From positions 1 through 64,000 of the forward strand of contig JAHCAN010000005.1 of assembly GCA_019634915.1 (NCBI GenBank): a stretch of 64,000 nucleotides of DNA, written 5' to 3'. The translations under genes and the position numbers were made by a program. The stretch comes from Steroidobacteraceae bacterium (lineage in GTDB: Bacteria; Pseudomonadota; Gammaproteobacteria; Steroidobacterales; Steroidobacteraceae). The notes under the pieces are model-generated. The model was not told where the DNA came from. It was given only the letters and a program-made list of their open reading frames with translations, and did no database searches. Below, in pieces: positions 39,610 to 48,365 of this stretch (the first letter of the stretch is position 1; each line of letters starts with the position of its first letter).

Positions 39610-40465
39610 GGCGGCGCATGATAACCCGCTGATCGATCTGCACACGCACAGCGACCGCTCGGACGGCACGCTGGCGCCGGCGGCGCTGGTCGCGCTCGCG
39701 GCAGCGCGCGGCGTCTCGCTGCTCGCACTGACCGATCACGACACGATGGCCGGCTGCGACGCAGCGCGCGCGGCCTGCGACACCGCCGGCATCCGCTTCA
39801 TCGCCGGGATCGAGCTCTCGACGAGCTGGCGCGGCCAGGCCGTGCACGTGGTCGGGCTCGACGTCGATGCCGCATCCCCGGCGATCGCGGCGCACGCCGA
39901 TGCGATCGCCCGCCGGCGGCGCGAGCGCGTGCAGGCGATATGCGAGCGGCTCGCGGTACGCGGGCGGCTGCCGGGACGCGAGATCGCCGCGCGGGCACTC
40001 GCCGGCGCGGCGGTGCCGACGCGCATGCACCTGGCGCGCGCGCTGCTCGCGCTCGGCTTCGCCACCGGCACGCAGGACGCCTTCGACCGCTGGCTCAAAC
40101 CCGGCCGCCCGGGTCACGTGCCGGTCGAGTGGCCGGCGCTCGCCGACACGCTGGCGCGCCTCGGGGCCGCCTGCCGCGCGACCGTGCTCGCGCACCCGCA
40201 CCGCTACCGGCTCTCGGGCGGCGCGCTGCGCCAGCTCACCGCGGAATTCACCGCCGCCGGCGGGACCGCGCTCGAAGTGAGCCTCGCCGGCATGAGCCCG
40301 AACGATCACGAGCGCATCGCGGCGCTCGCGCGCAGTCACGGACTCGCCGGCTCGGTGGGCTCCGACTTCCACGATCCGGCCGTGCGATGGAATCCGCCGG
40401 GTCGCTTCGCTAAGCTAGCCGACGGCATCACCCTGGTCTGCGAGTGCATCGCCGCGAGCCGATGA
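39608..40465 (+). CDS. PHP-domain phosphoesterase, RNase AM (YciV/TrpH) family
   Basis: 285 residues. Metal-binding motifs of PHP enzymes: LIDLHTHSDRSDGTL (His-x-His), LALTDHDTMAG, GIELSTSWRG, LAHPHRYRLS, and GSDFHDP. The family member YciV removes 5' nucleotides from 5S/23S rRNA ends and hydrolyses 3',5'-bisphosphonucleotides. The start codon ATG 39608 overlaps that of the HAD gene. Its stop overlaps the ATG of the DUF465 gene (ATGA). Confidence 0.88.
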   Translation: MAAHDNPLIDLHTHSDRSDGTLAPAALVALAAARGVSLLALTDHDTMAGCDAARAACDTAGIRFIAGIELSTSWRGQAVHVVGLDVDAASPAIAAHADAIARRRRERVQAICERLAVRGRLPGREIAARALAGAAVPTRMHLARALLALGFATGTQDAFDRWLKPGRPGHVPVEWPALADTLARLGAACRATVLAHPHRYRLSGGALRQLTAEFTAAGGTALEVSLAGMSPNDHERIAALARSHGLAGSVGSDFHDPAVRWNPPGRFAKLADGITLVCECIAASR

Positions 40466-40686
40466 TCGAAATCGAAGATAACGTCGATCGCGAACTGTTC
40501 CGCAACATCGAAAAACTGCGGCAGCTGCGCATCGAGCACCGCGATCTCGACCAGGTGATCGAGCGGCTGTCGATGGACATCCACGTCGACGAGCTGCAGC
40601 TGAAGCGGCTGAAGAAGCGCAAGCTCGTACTGAAGGATCAGATCACGCGCCTCGAGAGCGAGCTGATCCCGGATCTCAATGCCTGA
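40462..40686 (+). CDS. DUF465 (YdcH-like) coiled-coil protein
   Basis: 74 residues, nearly all helix, with MDIHVDELQLKRLKKRKLVL and LKDQITRLESEL matching the YdcH/DUF465 family. The role is unknown. The ATG overlaps the PHP gene stop (ATGA), so expression is coupled. Confidence 0.85.
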   Translation: MIEIEDNVDRELFRNIEKLRQLRIEHRDLDQVIERLSMDIHVDELQLKRLKKRKLVLKDQITRLESELIPDLNA

Positions 40687-40713
40687 CCCGGCCACCACAG
40701 ACCGCGAGGCGCG

Positions 40714-42069
40714 ATGAACAATTCCGACGGCGCCGTGCGTGCCTTCTTTGCACAGCTGACCGATCCCGCGATCCTGCTCGAGCTGTTCGCGGTGCTGATC
40801 TCGATCCTCGCCGCGATCGCGATCACCAGCGCGGTGCGCGCGTGGTTCCGCAGGCACCGCGGCGCCCCCGCCGCGCAGCGCCAGGGATTCTCGGCGCGCA
40901 TGACCGACGCGACGCTGATCCTGATGCCGATCCTGGTCACGCTCGGCCTGCTGCTCGGCATACGCGTGAGCTTCGGCGCCTTCGATCTCGACACGCTGGT
41001 CCTCGACCGCTCGCTGCAGCTCGCCGCCGCGCTGGTCGTCGTGCGCCTCGGCGTCTACCTGCTGCGCCAGCTGCTCGGCGAGAACTCGTGGCTCAAGGGC
41101 TGGCAGAACCAGTTCACGTTCGTCGTCTGGATGGCGATCGCGTTCGAGCTGCTCGGCTGGTTCGAGCGCGTCGAGCGCGCGCTGAACGACATCGACCTGC
41201 TGCCCGGCAAGGCCACCTTCACGGTCTGGGAGCTGATCAAGGCCCTCGTGATCATCACGGTCGTCGTGATCGCGACCTCGCTGATCGCGCGCACGATCGA
41301 GCGGCGCGTGATGCAGGTCAACGCGCTCGCGATGTCGACGCGCATCGGCATCTCGAAGTTCTCGTACTTCTTCCTGATCAGCCTCGGCCTGCTGCTCGGC
41401 ATCAACGCCGCCGGCGTCGACTTCACCGCGCTCACCCTGCTGACCGGCGCGATCGGCGTCGGCCTCGGCTTCGGCCTGCAGGTGATCGCGGGCAATTTCG
41501 TCTCGGGCTTCGTGCTGCTGATGGACAAGTCGATCAAGCCCGGCGACGTGATCAGCTTCACCGGCACGGCCGGCCAGACCGGCACGACCACCGACAATTT
41601 CGGCTGGGTTCAGGAGCTGCGCGGCCGTTACATCGTCGTGCGCGACCGCGACGGCGTCGAGACGCTGGTGCCCAACCAGTTCGTGATCTCGAACTCGGTC
41701 ATCAACTGGAGCTATTCCGACGCGCGCGTGCGCCTGCGCCTGCCGGTGATGATCAGCTACCAGGACGACCCGGAGAAGGCGATGCCGCTGCTGCAGCACG
41801 CCGCGGCCGATCATCCCCGCATCCTGAAGGAGCCCGGCCCGGTCACGCGCCTGATGTCGTTCGAGGATTACGGCATGCGCCTCGAGGTGCGCTTCTGGAT
41901 CGCCGACCCGATGAACGGCGTCAACAATGTGCGCTCGGATGTGAACCGCGCGATCTTCCGGCTGTTCCGCGAAGCGGGCATCACGATTCCGGTCGCGCAG
42001 CGCGAGCTGCGCATGCTGCCCGGCCCGACCCATGCCGATCCGCGTTTCGCGCCAGATCGCGATACCTGA
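40714..42069 (+). CDS. MscS-family mechanosensitive ion channel
   Basis: 451 residues. Four or five transmembrane helices (ILLELFAVLISILAAIAI, ATLILMPILVTLGLLLG, LAAALVVVRLGVYLL, FVVWMAIAFELLGW, LVIITVVVIATSLI) precede the pore-lining TM3 region (LLTGAIGVGLGFGLQVIAGN) and the cytoplasmic beta domain with PGDVISFTG, YIVVRDRDGVETLVPNQFVI and NWSYSD. Such channels release solutes on hypo-osmotic shock. It ends inside the arfB gene (38-base overlap). Confidence 0.92.
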   Translation: MNNSDGAVRAFFAQLTDPAILLELFAVLISILAAIAITSAVRAWFRRHRGAPAAQRQGFSARMTDATLILMPILVTLGLLLGIRVSFGAFDLDTLVLDRSLQLAAALVVVRLGVYLLRQLLGENSWLKGWQNQFTFVVWMAIAFELLGWFERVERALNDIDLLPGKATFTVWELIKALVIITVVVIATSLIARTIERRVMQVNALAMSTRIGISKFSYFFLISLGLLLGINAAGVDFTALTLLTGAIGVGLGFGLQVIAGNFVSGFVLLMDKSIKPGDVISFTGTAGQTGTTTDNFGWVQELRGRYIVVRDRDGVETLVPNQFVISNSVINWSYSDARVRLRLPVMISYQDDPEKAMPLLQHAAADHPRILKEPGPVTRLMSFEDYGMRLEVRFWIADPMNGVNNVRSDVNRAIFRLFREAGITIPVAQRELRMLPGPTHADPRFAPDRDT

Positions 42070-42457
42070 CGCCGACCTGGCGGTGACGTTCGTGCGCTCG
42101 TCCGGGCCGGGCGGGCAGAACGTCAACAAGGTGGCTTCGGCGGTGCAGCTGCGCTTCGATCTCGCGGGCAGCGCGGCGCTCACGCCGCGCGTGAAGGAGC
42201 GCCTGCGCGCGCTTGCGGGGCACCGGCTCGCGAGCGACGGCGCAATCCTGATCCACGCGCGCGCGCAGCGCAGCCAGGCGGACAATCGGCGCGAGGCCGA
42301 ACGCCGCCTCGCCGCACTCGTCCGGCTCGCACTGGTCGAGCCGAAGATCCGCCGGGCAACGAAACCGACGCGTGCTTCGCAGGAGCGCCGGCTCGCATCG
42401 AAGGCACGCGCGCAGCGCACCAAGCGCCTGCGCGCCCGCGTCGGGCGCGACGACTGA
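42032..42457 (+). CDS. arfB: Alternative ribosome-rescue factor B (peptidyl-tRNA hydrolase)
   Basis: 141 residues. A codon-independent release factor that frees stalled ribosomes. The catalytic loop RSSGPGGQNVNKVASAVQL contains GGQ, and the C-terminal basic tail (KPTRASQERRLASKARAQRT) inserts into the empty mRNA channel in E. coli YaeJ. The start ATG 42032 gives MPIRVSRQIAIPDAD, aligned with family N-termini, and implies a 38-base overlap with the channel gene. Confidence 0.93.
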   Translation: MPIRVSRQIAIPDADLAVTFVRSSGPGGQNVNKVASAVQLRFDLAGSAALTPRVKERLRALAGHRLASDGAILIHARAQRSQADNRREAERRLAALVRLALVEPKIRRATKPTRASQERRLASKARAQRTKRLRARVGRDD

Positions 42458-42475
42458 CCGGACCCCGCTGCGGAT

Positions 42476-43129
42476 CTACTCCGGCGGCCGATCGCCGGAG
42501 AACCGCACCGCCTCGGCGCCGCTCACCTCGCCGATCGTCGCGCGGTCGCTGACATAGAGCTTCACCTCGCGCGCGAACTTGAGCGGCCCCTGCACGACCG
42601 CGCCGGGGCCGATGACGACCACCGGCGCGCGCTTGACGAACGAGATGCTGAAACCGGTCGTCGGCCTGAACTCGATGCCGCCCTCGACGCGGGAACCGGC
42701 GCCGACCGTGACGTCGCCGCCGACGGTGTGGATGCCGCCACCGACGTGCGCCGCCTCGAGCAGCAGCCGCCCGTTGACGTTGGTCGCCGCGCCGACAACG
42801 TCGGCGCCCGTGTGCAACGTGATCGCACCATTGACCGTGGTCACGCCGCCGGACACCTGCGCGCCCTCGCCCACCGTGACCTTGCCGTTGACGGTCTCGA
42901 GCGAGGCGGCACGCGCACGCGCGCCGAGCGTCACCGAGCCATTGACCGTGGTCGCGTCACCGGCGGTCGCGTCGGCAGCGATGTCGATCGAGCCGTTGAC
43001 CGTGGAGGCATCGGCGGCGGGCTGCCCCGCGGCCACCCGGACGTCACCGTTGACCCGATCGTTGCCCTCGCCGCCGAAACAGCCCGCGGCCAGCAGCAGC
43101 GGCAGTATCACCAGCACCTGTCTCGACAT
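42476..43129 (-). CDS. Lipoprotein with VNG repeats (bactofilin/polymer-like beta-helix)
   Basis: 217 residues. AGGAGAAG precedes the ATG; the lipobox is LLAAGCFGG. The mature protein is built of about seven repeats of 18-22 residues, each carrying VNG followed by short beta-strands (RVNGDVRVAAG, TVNGSIDIAAD, TVNGSVTLGAR, TVNGKVTVGEG, TVNGAITLHTG, NVNGRLLLEAA, TVGGDVTVGAG). The pattern fits a right-handed parallel beta-helix, like bactofilin or DUF4097-type domains. Function unknown. Confidence 0.8.
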   Translation of the reverse strand: MSRQVLVILPLLLAAGCFGGEGNDRVNGDVRVAAGQPAADASTVNGSIDIAADATAGDATTVNGSVTLGARARAASLETVNGKVTVGEGAQVSGGVTTVNGAITLHTGADVVGAATNVNGRLLLEAAHVGGGIHTVGGDVTVGAGSRVEGGIEFRPTTGFSISFVKRAPVVVIGPGAVVQGPLKFAREVKLYVSDRATIGEVSGAEAVRFSGDRPPE

Positions 43130-43186
43130 GGGTCTTCTCCTGCAGCAGGCCGCGGATTCTGGCACAGCCGCCGCCGCCGATCACCG

Positions 43187-44884
43187 TCAGGAGATGCTCG
43201 GGTCGGTGCGTGCGGTGCGCTCGCCGATGCGCTCGGCATCGGATTTGGCGAGCGCGGTCATCGCGGTCGCGGGCCGCTCGAGGTAACGGCGGATCACCGG
43301 CGGCGCCGCGCTGCGATGGAAGCGCCGCACCCGGTCCTCGATCGCGTGGTCCGCCTTCGTCAGGCGCAGGCGCCGGCGCAGGTGCGCGACCCAGGTCGGG
43401 CTGTGGAAGCGCTCGATCCAGATCTCCGGATGATCCATGTCGTGCAGCAGCGTCCAGCCGCGCGCGCCGTCGCGGCGGCGCACGCGCTGCAGCTCGAGCA
43501 TCGCTTCGGCGAACGCCACGCTGTCCTCGGGGGCGACGCGGTACTCGACATTGATCACCACCGGGCCGCTCTGCGCGACGACGTCGATCCTCGGCGCGAG
43601 CGCCGACGAGCCCGCGCGCAGCGAATCGAGGTCGAGATGCTCGGCCTGCGGCACGCGCAGCCAGCGGCCGAGCAGGAACGACAGCGTCATGATCGCCCCG
43701 GAGGCGACCAGGCTCGCACGCAGGCTCACGCCATGCGCGAGCTCGCCCCACAGCCAGCTGCCGATCGCGAGCCCGCCGAAGGTGAGCATCTGGTAGATCG
43801 CGACCGCGCGGCCGACGACCCAGCGCGGCGCCGACACCTGCACCGAGGTATTGAACGTCGAGAGGCTCACGACCCAGGCCGCGCCGGCACCGACGAGCGC
43901 GAGCATCGTCGTCGCATGCCAGGGGCTCACCGCCGAGACGATCGTCGCGAGGCCGAAGACGACGCAGGCCGCGCCGACCAGCGTCTCGTTCGACATGCGC
44001 TGGCGCAGATGGGCGATCGTCAGCGCGCCGAGCACTGCGCCGCCGCCGAATGCGCCGAGCAGCACACCGTAGGTCAGCGCGCCGCCGCCGATCAGGTCGC
44101 GCGCGATCAGCGGCATCAGCGCCCACAGCGAACTGCCCAGCAGGCCGAACACCAGCGCGCGCGTGAAGATCGCCACCAGCGTCGGCGACAGGCGCGCGTA
44201 GCGCAGCCCCGCCAGCATCGCGACGCCGAGGCTCTCGGGCGGCAGCGTGGCCTTCGGCGCCACCCGCCGCCACGAGCCGAGCACGATGATCAGGCCGATG
44301 TAGGACAGCGCATTGATCGCGAACGCGAACTCGGCACCGAAGGCCGCGACGATCGCGCCGCCGATCGCCGGGCCCACGGTGCGCGCGATGTTGAAGCCGA
44401 GACTGTTCAGCGCGACCGCGCTCGGCACGAGCTCGCGCGGCACCTGCTCGCCGACCGAGGACTGCCAGGCCGGCCCGTACATCGCCGCACCGCAGCCGAG
44501 CACGAACGTGAACGACAGCAGCATCCACGGCGTGATCAGGCCGCGCCAGGTGACGAGCGCGAGCGCAATCGAGACCGCGAGCATGACACCCTGCGCGATC
44601 AGCATCAGGCGGCGACGGTCCCAGATGTCCGAAATCGCACCGGCGACCAGCGACAGCAGCATGATCGGCAGCGTGATCGAGGTCTGTACCAGCGCGACCA
44701 TGTCCGCCGACGGCGCGATCGAGATCATCAGCCAGGAGGCGCCGACACTCTGGATCAGGCTGCCGAAGGTCGACACCAGCGTCGCGATCCAGATCGCGGC
44801 GAAGATACGCACCTGGAACGGCGCGAGGGTCGCCGTGCGCCAGCGCTCGAAGCGGCTCCCGCCCGCGTCTTGCGCCGCGCTCAC
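43187..44884 (-). CDS. MFS transporter (MFS_3/DUF894) with C-terminal ABM-like domain
   Basis: 565 residues from GTG 44884, which overlaps the upstream gene's stop (GTGA). Twelve predicted helices include ATLVSTFGSLIQSVGASWLM, ISDIWDRRRLML (loop 2-3 motif), GPAIGGAIVAAFG, and GAFGGGAVLGAL. The family includes EntS-like exporters. The last 130 residues (INVEYRVAPEDSVAFAEAML, WTLLHDMDHPEIWIERF) form a ferredoxin-like antibiotic-monooxygenase-type domain, a known fusion in this family. Substrate unknown; it is the last gene of a five-gene operon. Confidence 0.88.
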   Translation of the reverse strand: MSAAQDAGGSRFERWRTATLAPFQVRIFAAIWIATLVSTFGSLIQSVGASWLMISIAPSADMVALVQTSITLPIMLLSLVAGAISDIWDRRRLMLIAQGVMLAVSIALALVTWRGLITPWMLLSFTFVLGCGAAMYGPAWQSSVGEQVPRELVPSAVALNSLGFNIARTVGPAIGGAIVAAFGAEFAFAINALSYIGLIIVLGSWRRVAPKATLPPESLGVAMLAGLRYARLSPTLVAIFTRALVFGLLGSSLWALMPLIARDLIGGGALTYGVLLGAFGGGAVLGALTIAHLRQRMSNETLVGAACVVFGLATIVSAVSPWHATTMLALVGAGAAWVVSLSTFNTSVQVSAPRWVVGRAVAIYQMLTFGGLAIGSWLWGELAHGVSLRASLVASGAIMTLSFLLGRWLRVPQAEHLDLDSLRAGSSALAPRIDVVAQSGPVVINVEYRVAPEDSVAFAEAMLELQRVRRRDGARGWTLLHDMDHPEIWIERFHSPTWVAHLRRRLRLTKADHAIEDRVRRFHRSAAPPVIRRYLERPATAMTALAKSDAERIGERTARTDPSIS

Positions 44885-45957
44885 CGCCGCCCTCCGGTCG
44901 CCGGCGCCGGCTTCGTCCGCGGCCGGCCGCTGCGCTCCCATGCAGCGAGGCGGCGGCCGATGCGCCACTTGCGCAGCAGGTTGAGCGGCTTGCGGCGCGC
45001 GTTGCGACCGCCCTGCGCGAGGAACTGGTCCACGGCCAGCACGACACGCTCTCCCGAGCGGCCGTCGCGGTCCGGATGGATCGCCGCGGCATGTGCGCGG
45101 ATCGCCGCCATCAGTTCCGGCGGATGCGCGAGCGCGCGCTCGATCGCGGGCTCGAGCTCGGCGGGCGTCGCGATGTCGATCAGGTACGGCCCGGGCCGCA
45201 GATTGCGGCAGGTCACGACCGGCCGCAGCGTCAGCAGGTACTCGTGCAGCGCCGACGACGTGTCGGACACCATCACGTCCGCGTCCGGAAACAGCTCGAG
45301 GATGTTGTCGGCGTCCGAAAACACGAGGTGGGGTCCGGCGAGCGCGCGATACTTCGCGACGGTCGCCGGATTCATCTTCGGATGCAGCGTGACGGTCCAG
45401 TCCCAGCGCCCGGTGCGCGACAGCGCCGCCACGGTGTCATGGAGCCGTTCCGCGGCGCTCCAGGATGGCGAGAACGTCGAGTGGTAGAGGATGCGCGGCC
45501 GCGGGCGCACCGCCTGCGGCGGCAGCGCCGCGAGCGCGCGAAAGAACGGATCGAGCTTCGGCCAGCCCGTCTGCGTCACCGTGAAATGCCGGTGCCTGCG
45601 CGCGAGGGTGGCGAACGCCGCGGTATCGGCGGGCCCGGTCGTGCAGTACAGGTCGAACAGGCCGCGCACGCGGATGTGGCGCGGCTTGCCGGCGTCGAAG
45701 CCGTGGAAGACCTGCACTTTCGCGCCCGCCGCGAAGTACGGCACGAGATCGTTGCAGGTCAGCACGGCATCGGAGGGCCAGCGGCGCACGGCCGCCCGGT
45801 CCGCGAGCACGGTGTCATCGGCGCCCAGCAGCTCCGCGCCGGGCCCGCCGAAATACCAGGCGACGCCGTCGCCGCGCGCGCGCGCGGCCGCGGCGATCGG
45901 CCGCAGGATCGCGACGACATAGCGCTCGGAGCCGTACAACAGGAAGTTGCGCCGCAT
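44881..45957 (-). CDS. CDP-glycerol glycerophosphotransferase-like protein
   Basis: 358 residues. A GT-B-like fold of the teichoic-acid polymerase (TagF/TagB) superfamily: VQVFHGFDAGKPRHI, VTQTGWPKLDPFF, RPRILYHSTFSPSWS, WDWTVTLHPKMNPATVAKYR, and MVSDTSSALHEYLLT. These match the CDP-glycerol phosphotransferase domain (the H-P and D-T-S-S motifs), which also occurs in Gram-negative glycan or glycolipid synthesis. No membrane segment is obvious. It lies in an operon with OsmC and a decarboxylase. Confidence 0.8.
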   Translation of the reverse strand: MRRNFLLYGSERYVVAILRPIAAAARARGDGVAWYFGGPGAELLGADDTVLADRAAVRRWPSDAVLTCNDLVPYFAAGAKVQVFHGFDAGKPRHIRVRGLFDLYCTTGPADTAAFATLARRHRHFTVTQTGWPKLDPFFRALAALPPQAVRPRPRILYHSTFSPSWSAAERLHDTVAALSRTGRWDWTVTLHPKMNPATVAKYRALAGPHLVFSDADNILELFPDADVMVSDTSSALHEYLLTLRPVVTCRNLRPGPYLIDIATPAELEPAIERALAHPPELMAAIRAHAAAIHPDRDGRSGERVVLAVDQFLAQGGRNARRKPLNLLRKWRIGRRLAAWERSGRPRTKPAPATGGRR

Positions 45958-45963
45958 GCGGCC

Positions 45964-46356
45964 TCAGAGGAAGCGCGAATCGATCGCGAAGCCCTTCAGC
46001 AGCGTCTTCGTCAGCGGCGTCCTGCCGGCGATCTCGAGCAGGCGCGCCCGCTGGTCGTCGTCGATCGGCGCGGACACCGAAATCTCGCGCAGCACCGACT
46101 CGGCGCCCGCATCGTCGCGCGTCATCGCGAGCGCGACCCGGACCGTGCCGAGCTCCCAGCCCTTGCGCTGCGCATACATGCGCAGCGTGATCGACGTGCA
46201 CGAGCCGAGCGCCGCGAGCAGCAGCTGGTAGGGCGCGGGACCGCTGTCGGTGCCGCCAAGCGACACGGGCTCATCGGACTCGAGCGCGTGATGCCCGGTC
46301 GTGATGTCCTGGGCATAGCCGGTCGCGCCGGTGACGGTGGCCTTCGCAAGTATCAT
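45964..46356 (-). CDS. OsmC family peroxiredoxin-like protein
   Basis: 130 residues. The OsmC fold has GGTDSGPAPYQLLLAALGSC (first active-site Cys region), TSITLRMYAQRKGW, and PLTKTLLKGFAI near the end. The usual second cysteine in helix alpha-4 is not obvious, so it may not be a classic hydroperoxide reductase. Its ATG overlaps the decarboxylase stop (ATGA). Confidence 0.85.
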   Translation of the reverse strand: MILAKATVTGATGYAQDITTGHHALESDEPVSLGGTDSGPAPYQLLLAALGSCTSITLRMYAQRKGWELGTVRVALAMTRDDAGAESVLREISVSAPIDDDQRARLLEIAGRTPLTKTLLKGFAIDSRFL

Positions 46357-47786
46357 CGGGTTGCTCCTCGTACGGCGCCCTGCATCAGGCGCCACAGCGC
46401 CTCGACGTGAGGTCGCTCCGTGCTCTCGACACCGAGCGACACACGCACCATCCAGCGGCCGTCCAGCTGCGACGGCGTGAGACAGGCCCTGCCGGAATCG
46501 TTGACGCGGCCGACCCAGGCGAGTGTGTGCGCATCGAGCGCCTCGCCGGCCACGCCGGGCGGCTCGTGGCGCACGCACAGCGTCTGCAGCGGCACCGGCG
46601 CGAGCCGGCGCCAGCCGTCATCGGCCGCCGCATCGATCTTCGCGGCGAGCCAGCGCGCGTGCGTCAAATCGCGGCGCAGGCGCGCCTGCAGGCGCCCGAC
46701 ACCCTCGGCGCGCATCAGGAACCACAGCTTCAGCGCGCGCATGCGCCGGCCGAGCGGAATACCCCAGTCGCGGTAGCTCGTGGTCACCTCGTCGGCCGCC
46801 GTCTGCAGGTAGCTCGGATTGGTCGACATCACGCGCACCAGGTGCTGCACGTCGCGCAGGTAGTACACCGAACAGTCGAACGAGGCGCCGAGCCACTTGT
46901 GCGGATTCACGACGATCGAGTCGGCGCGCTCGATGCCGGCCCACAGGCCGCGGCACTCCGGCAGGATCATCGCCGAGCCGCCCATCGCGCTGTCGACGTG
47001 CAGCCATATGCCATGCCGCGCGGCGAGTGCGCCGACCGGTTCGAGCGGATCGATCGCCGTCGTGCCGGTCGTGCCGGTCGTTGCGACGATCGCGCACGGC
47101 ACCGCGCCGCGCGCGAGATCCTGCCCGATCGCGCTCGCGAGCGCCTCCGGGCGCATGGCATATGTTTCGTCGGTCGGCACGAGATGCAGCTGCTCGTGGC
47201 CGAAGCCGGCCAGCTGCGCGGCCTTGGCGACCGAGCTGTGGCTGTGCGCCGAGGCGTAGACGACCAGCGGCCGCGGCACCGATTGCAGGCCGCCGTGCGC
47301 GGCGGCGTAGCCGGTGGCCCGCTCGCGCGCGCAGATCAGCGCGACCAGCGTCGCCTCGGAAGCCGTGCCCTGGATCACGCCGCGGAACGTGGCCGGCAGG
47401 TCGAGCAGCTGGCGCAGCCAGTCGGTCGTCACCTCCTCGAGCTCGGTCAGCGCCGGGCTCGCCTGCCAGTTGAGGCCGAGCTGCGCGAGGCCCGTGCTCG
47501 CGACGTCGCCGAGCACCGCGGCGAGCGCGCTGTTCGACGGAAAGTAGCCGAAGAAATTCGGGCTCTGCCAGTGCGTGCAGGCCGGCAGGATCAGCGCATC
47601 GAGATCGCGCAGGATGGCGGCGAACGGCTCGGGATCCTGAGGCGCCGCGTCCGGCAGTGCCGCGCGCAGCTCGCCGGGCCTCGCCGACGACAGCACCGGC
47701 GTTGCGCCACCCTCGACCCTGGTGCGGTAGTCGGCGATCCAGTCGATCAGCTCGTGACCGGCGCGCCGGAACTCCTCCGGGGTCAT
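46353..47786 (-). CDS. PLP-dependent group II (aromatic-type) decarboxylase
   Basis: 477 residues. Fold-type I decarboxylase: THWQSPNFFGYFPSNSALAA, VIQGTASEATLVAL, YASAHSHSSVAKAAQLAGF, ATTGTTGTTAIDPLEPV, HVDSAMGGSA and the PLP Lys in VVNPHKWLGASFDCSV. It is most like aromatic-L-amino-acid decarboxylases (Tyr, Trp, Dopa, Phe). The substrate is not known; amine formation is the expected reaction. Start ATG 47786 overlaps the DUF411 gene stop (ATGA). Confidence 0.9.
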   Translation of the reverse strand: MTPEEFRRAGHELIDWIADYRTRVEGGATPVLSSARPGELRAALPDAAPQDPEPFAAILRDLDALILPACTHWQSPNFFGYFPSNSALAAVLGDVASTGLAQLGLNWQASPALTELEEVTTDWLRQLLDLPATFRGVIQGTASEATLVALICARERATGYAAAHGGLQSVPRPLVVYASAHSHSSVAKAAQLAGFGHEQLHLVPTDETYAMRPEALASAIGQDLARGAVPCAIVATTGTTGTTAIDPLEPVGALAARHGIWLHVDSAMGGSAMILPECRGLWAGIERADSIVVNPHKWLGASFDCSVYYLRDVQHLVRVMSTNPSYLQTAADEVTTSYRDWGIPLGRRMRALKLWFLMRAEGVGRLQARLRRDLTHARWLAAKIDAAADDGWRRLAPVPLQTLCVRHEPPGVAGEALDAHTLAWVGRVNDSGRACLTPSQLDGRWMVRVSLGVESTERPHVEALWRLMQGAVRGATR

Positions 47787-48271
47787 GTCGACGGATGCCG
47801 GCTGAAGACCGATGTCGTGCCATCCTCCGCGACGAGTTCGACGTCGTAAGGCTGAACGGTGCCGTCGGGCACTTCCATGCCCGGCGAGCCCGCCGGCATG
47901 CCGGGAACGGTCAGCCCCTTCGCCGCGGGGCGCTCCGCCAGCAGGCGCTTCACGTCGGCGGCGGGCACGTGGCCTTCGACGAAGTAGCCAGCCACCTCCG
48001 CGGTGTGGCAGGAGCCCTTCGCGTACGGCACGCCGACCCTGCCCTTGATCGCATCCAGGTTGTCGACGTCGCGGACTTCGACGGGAAATCCCGCCTCTTT
48101 CATGTGGTCGATCCACGCCTCGCAACAGCCGCAGGTGGGACTCTTGTGCACGAGCACCAGCGGCAGCGCGGCGTCGGTCGCGGTCCGTGTCGCGACCACG
48201 GTGGTCGACTGCCCGCAGGCGGCGAGCGCGGCGGCGCACAGCAGGGTCGGCAGGACGGACAGCCGTGGCAT
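47783..48271 (-). CDS. DUF411 metal-binding lipoprotein
   Basis: 162 residues. A lipoprotein signal (LCAAALAACGQ) is followed by the DUF411 domain: HKSPTCGCCEAWIDHMKEAG, YAKGSCHTAEVAGYFVEGHV, and the methionine-rich GLTVPGMPAGSPGMEVPDG. Cys, His and Met ligands of this sort are those expected for copper handling, and DUF411 genes are frequently next to copper-resistance genes. First gene of the operon, with a candidate dyad operator at 48283-48298. Confidence 0.88.
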   Translation of the reverse strand: MPRLSVLPTLLCAAALAACGQSTTVVATRTATDAALPLVLVHKSPTCGCCEAWIDHMKEAGFPVEVRDVDNLDAIKGRVGVPYAKGSCHTAEVAGYFVEGHVPAADVKRLLAERPAAKGLTVPGMPAGSPGMEVPDGTVQPYDVELVAEDGTTSVFSRHPST

Positions 48272-48282
48272 GAAGGCACTCC

Positions 48283-48306
48283 AGTCAGTGGACTGGCACT
48301 ATTATG
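48283..48306 (-). promoter_or_regulatory. Candidate promoter with dyad for the DUF411 operon
   Basis: On the minus strand CATAAT (48306-48301) is a plausible -10 with no good -35. Just downstream is a perfect inverted repeat CCAGTC-N4-GACTGG (48283-48298), whose inner edge joins the GGAG Shine-Dalgarno. It could bind a repressor or fold in the leader RNA. Confidence 0.4.
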
Positions 48307-48365
48307 ACCCGATTGGCGACTGCCCGGCCGGGCGCGGCGACGGGACTCTTCAGGGCGTCATTGCC

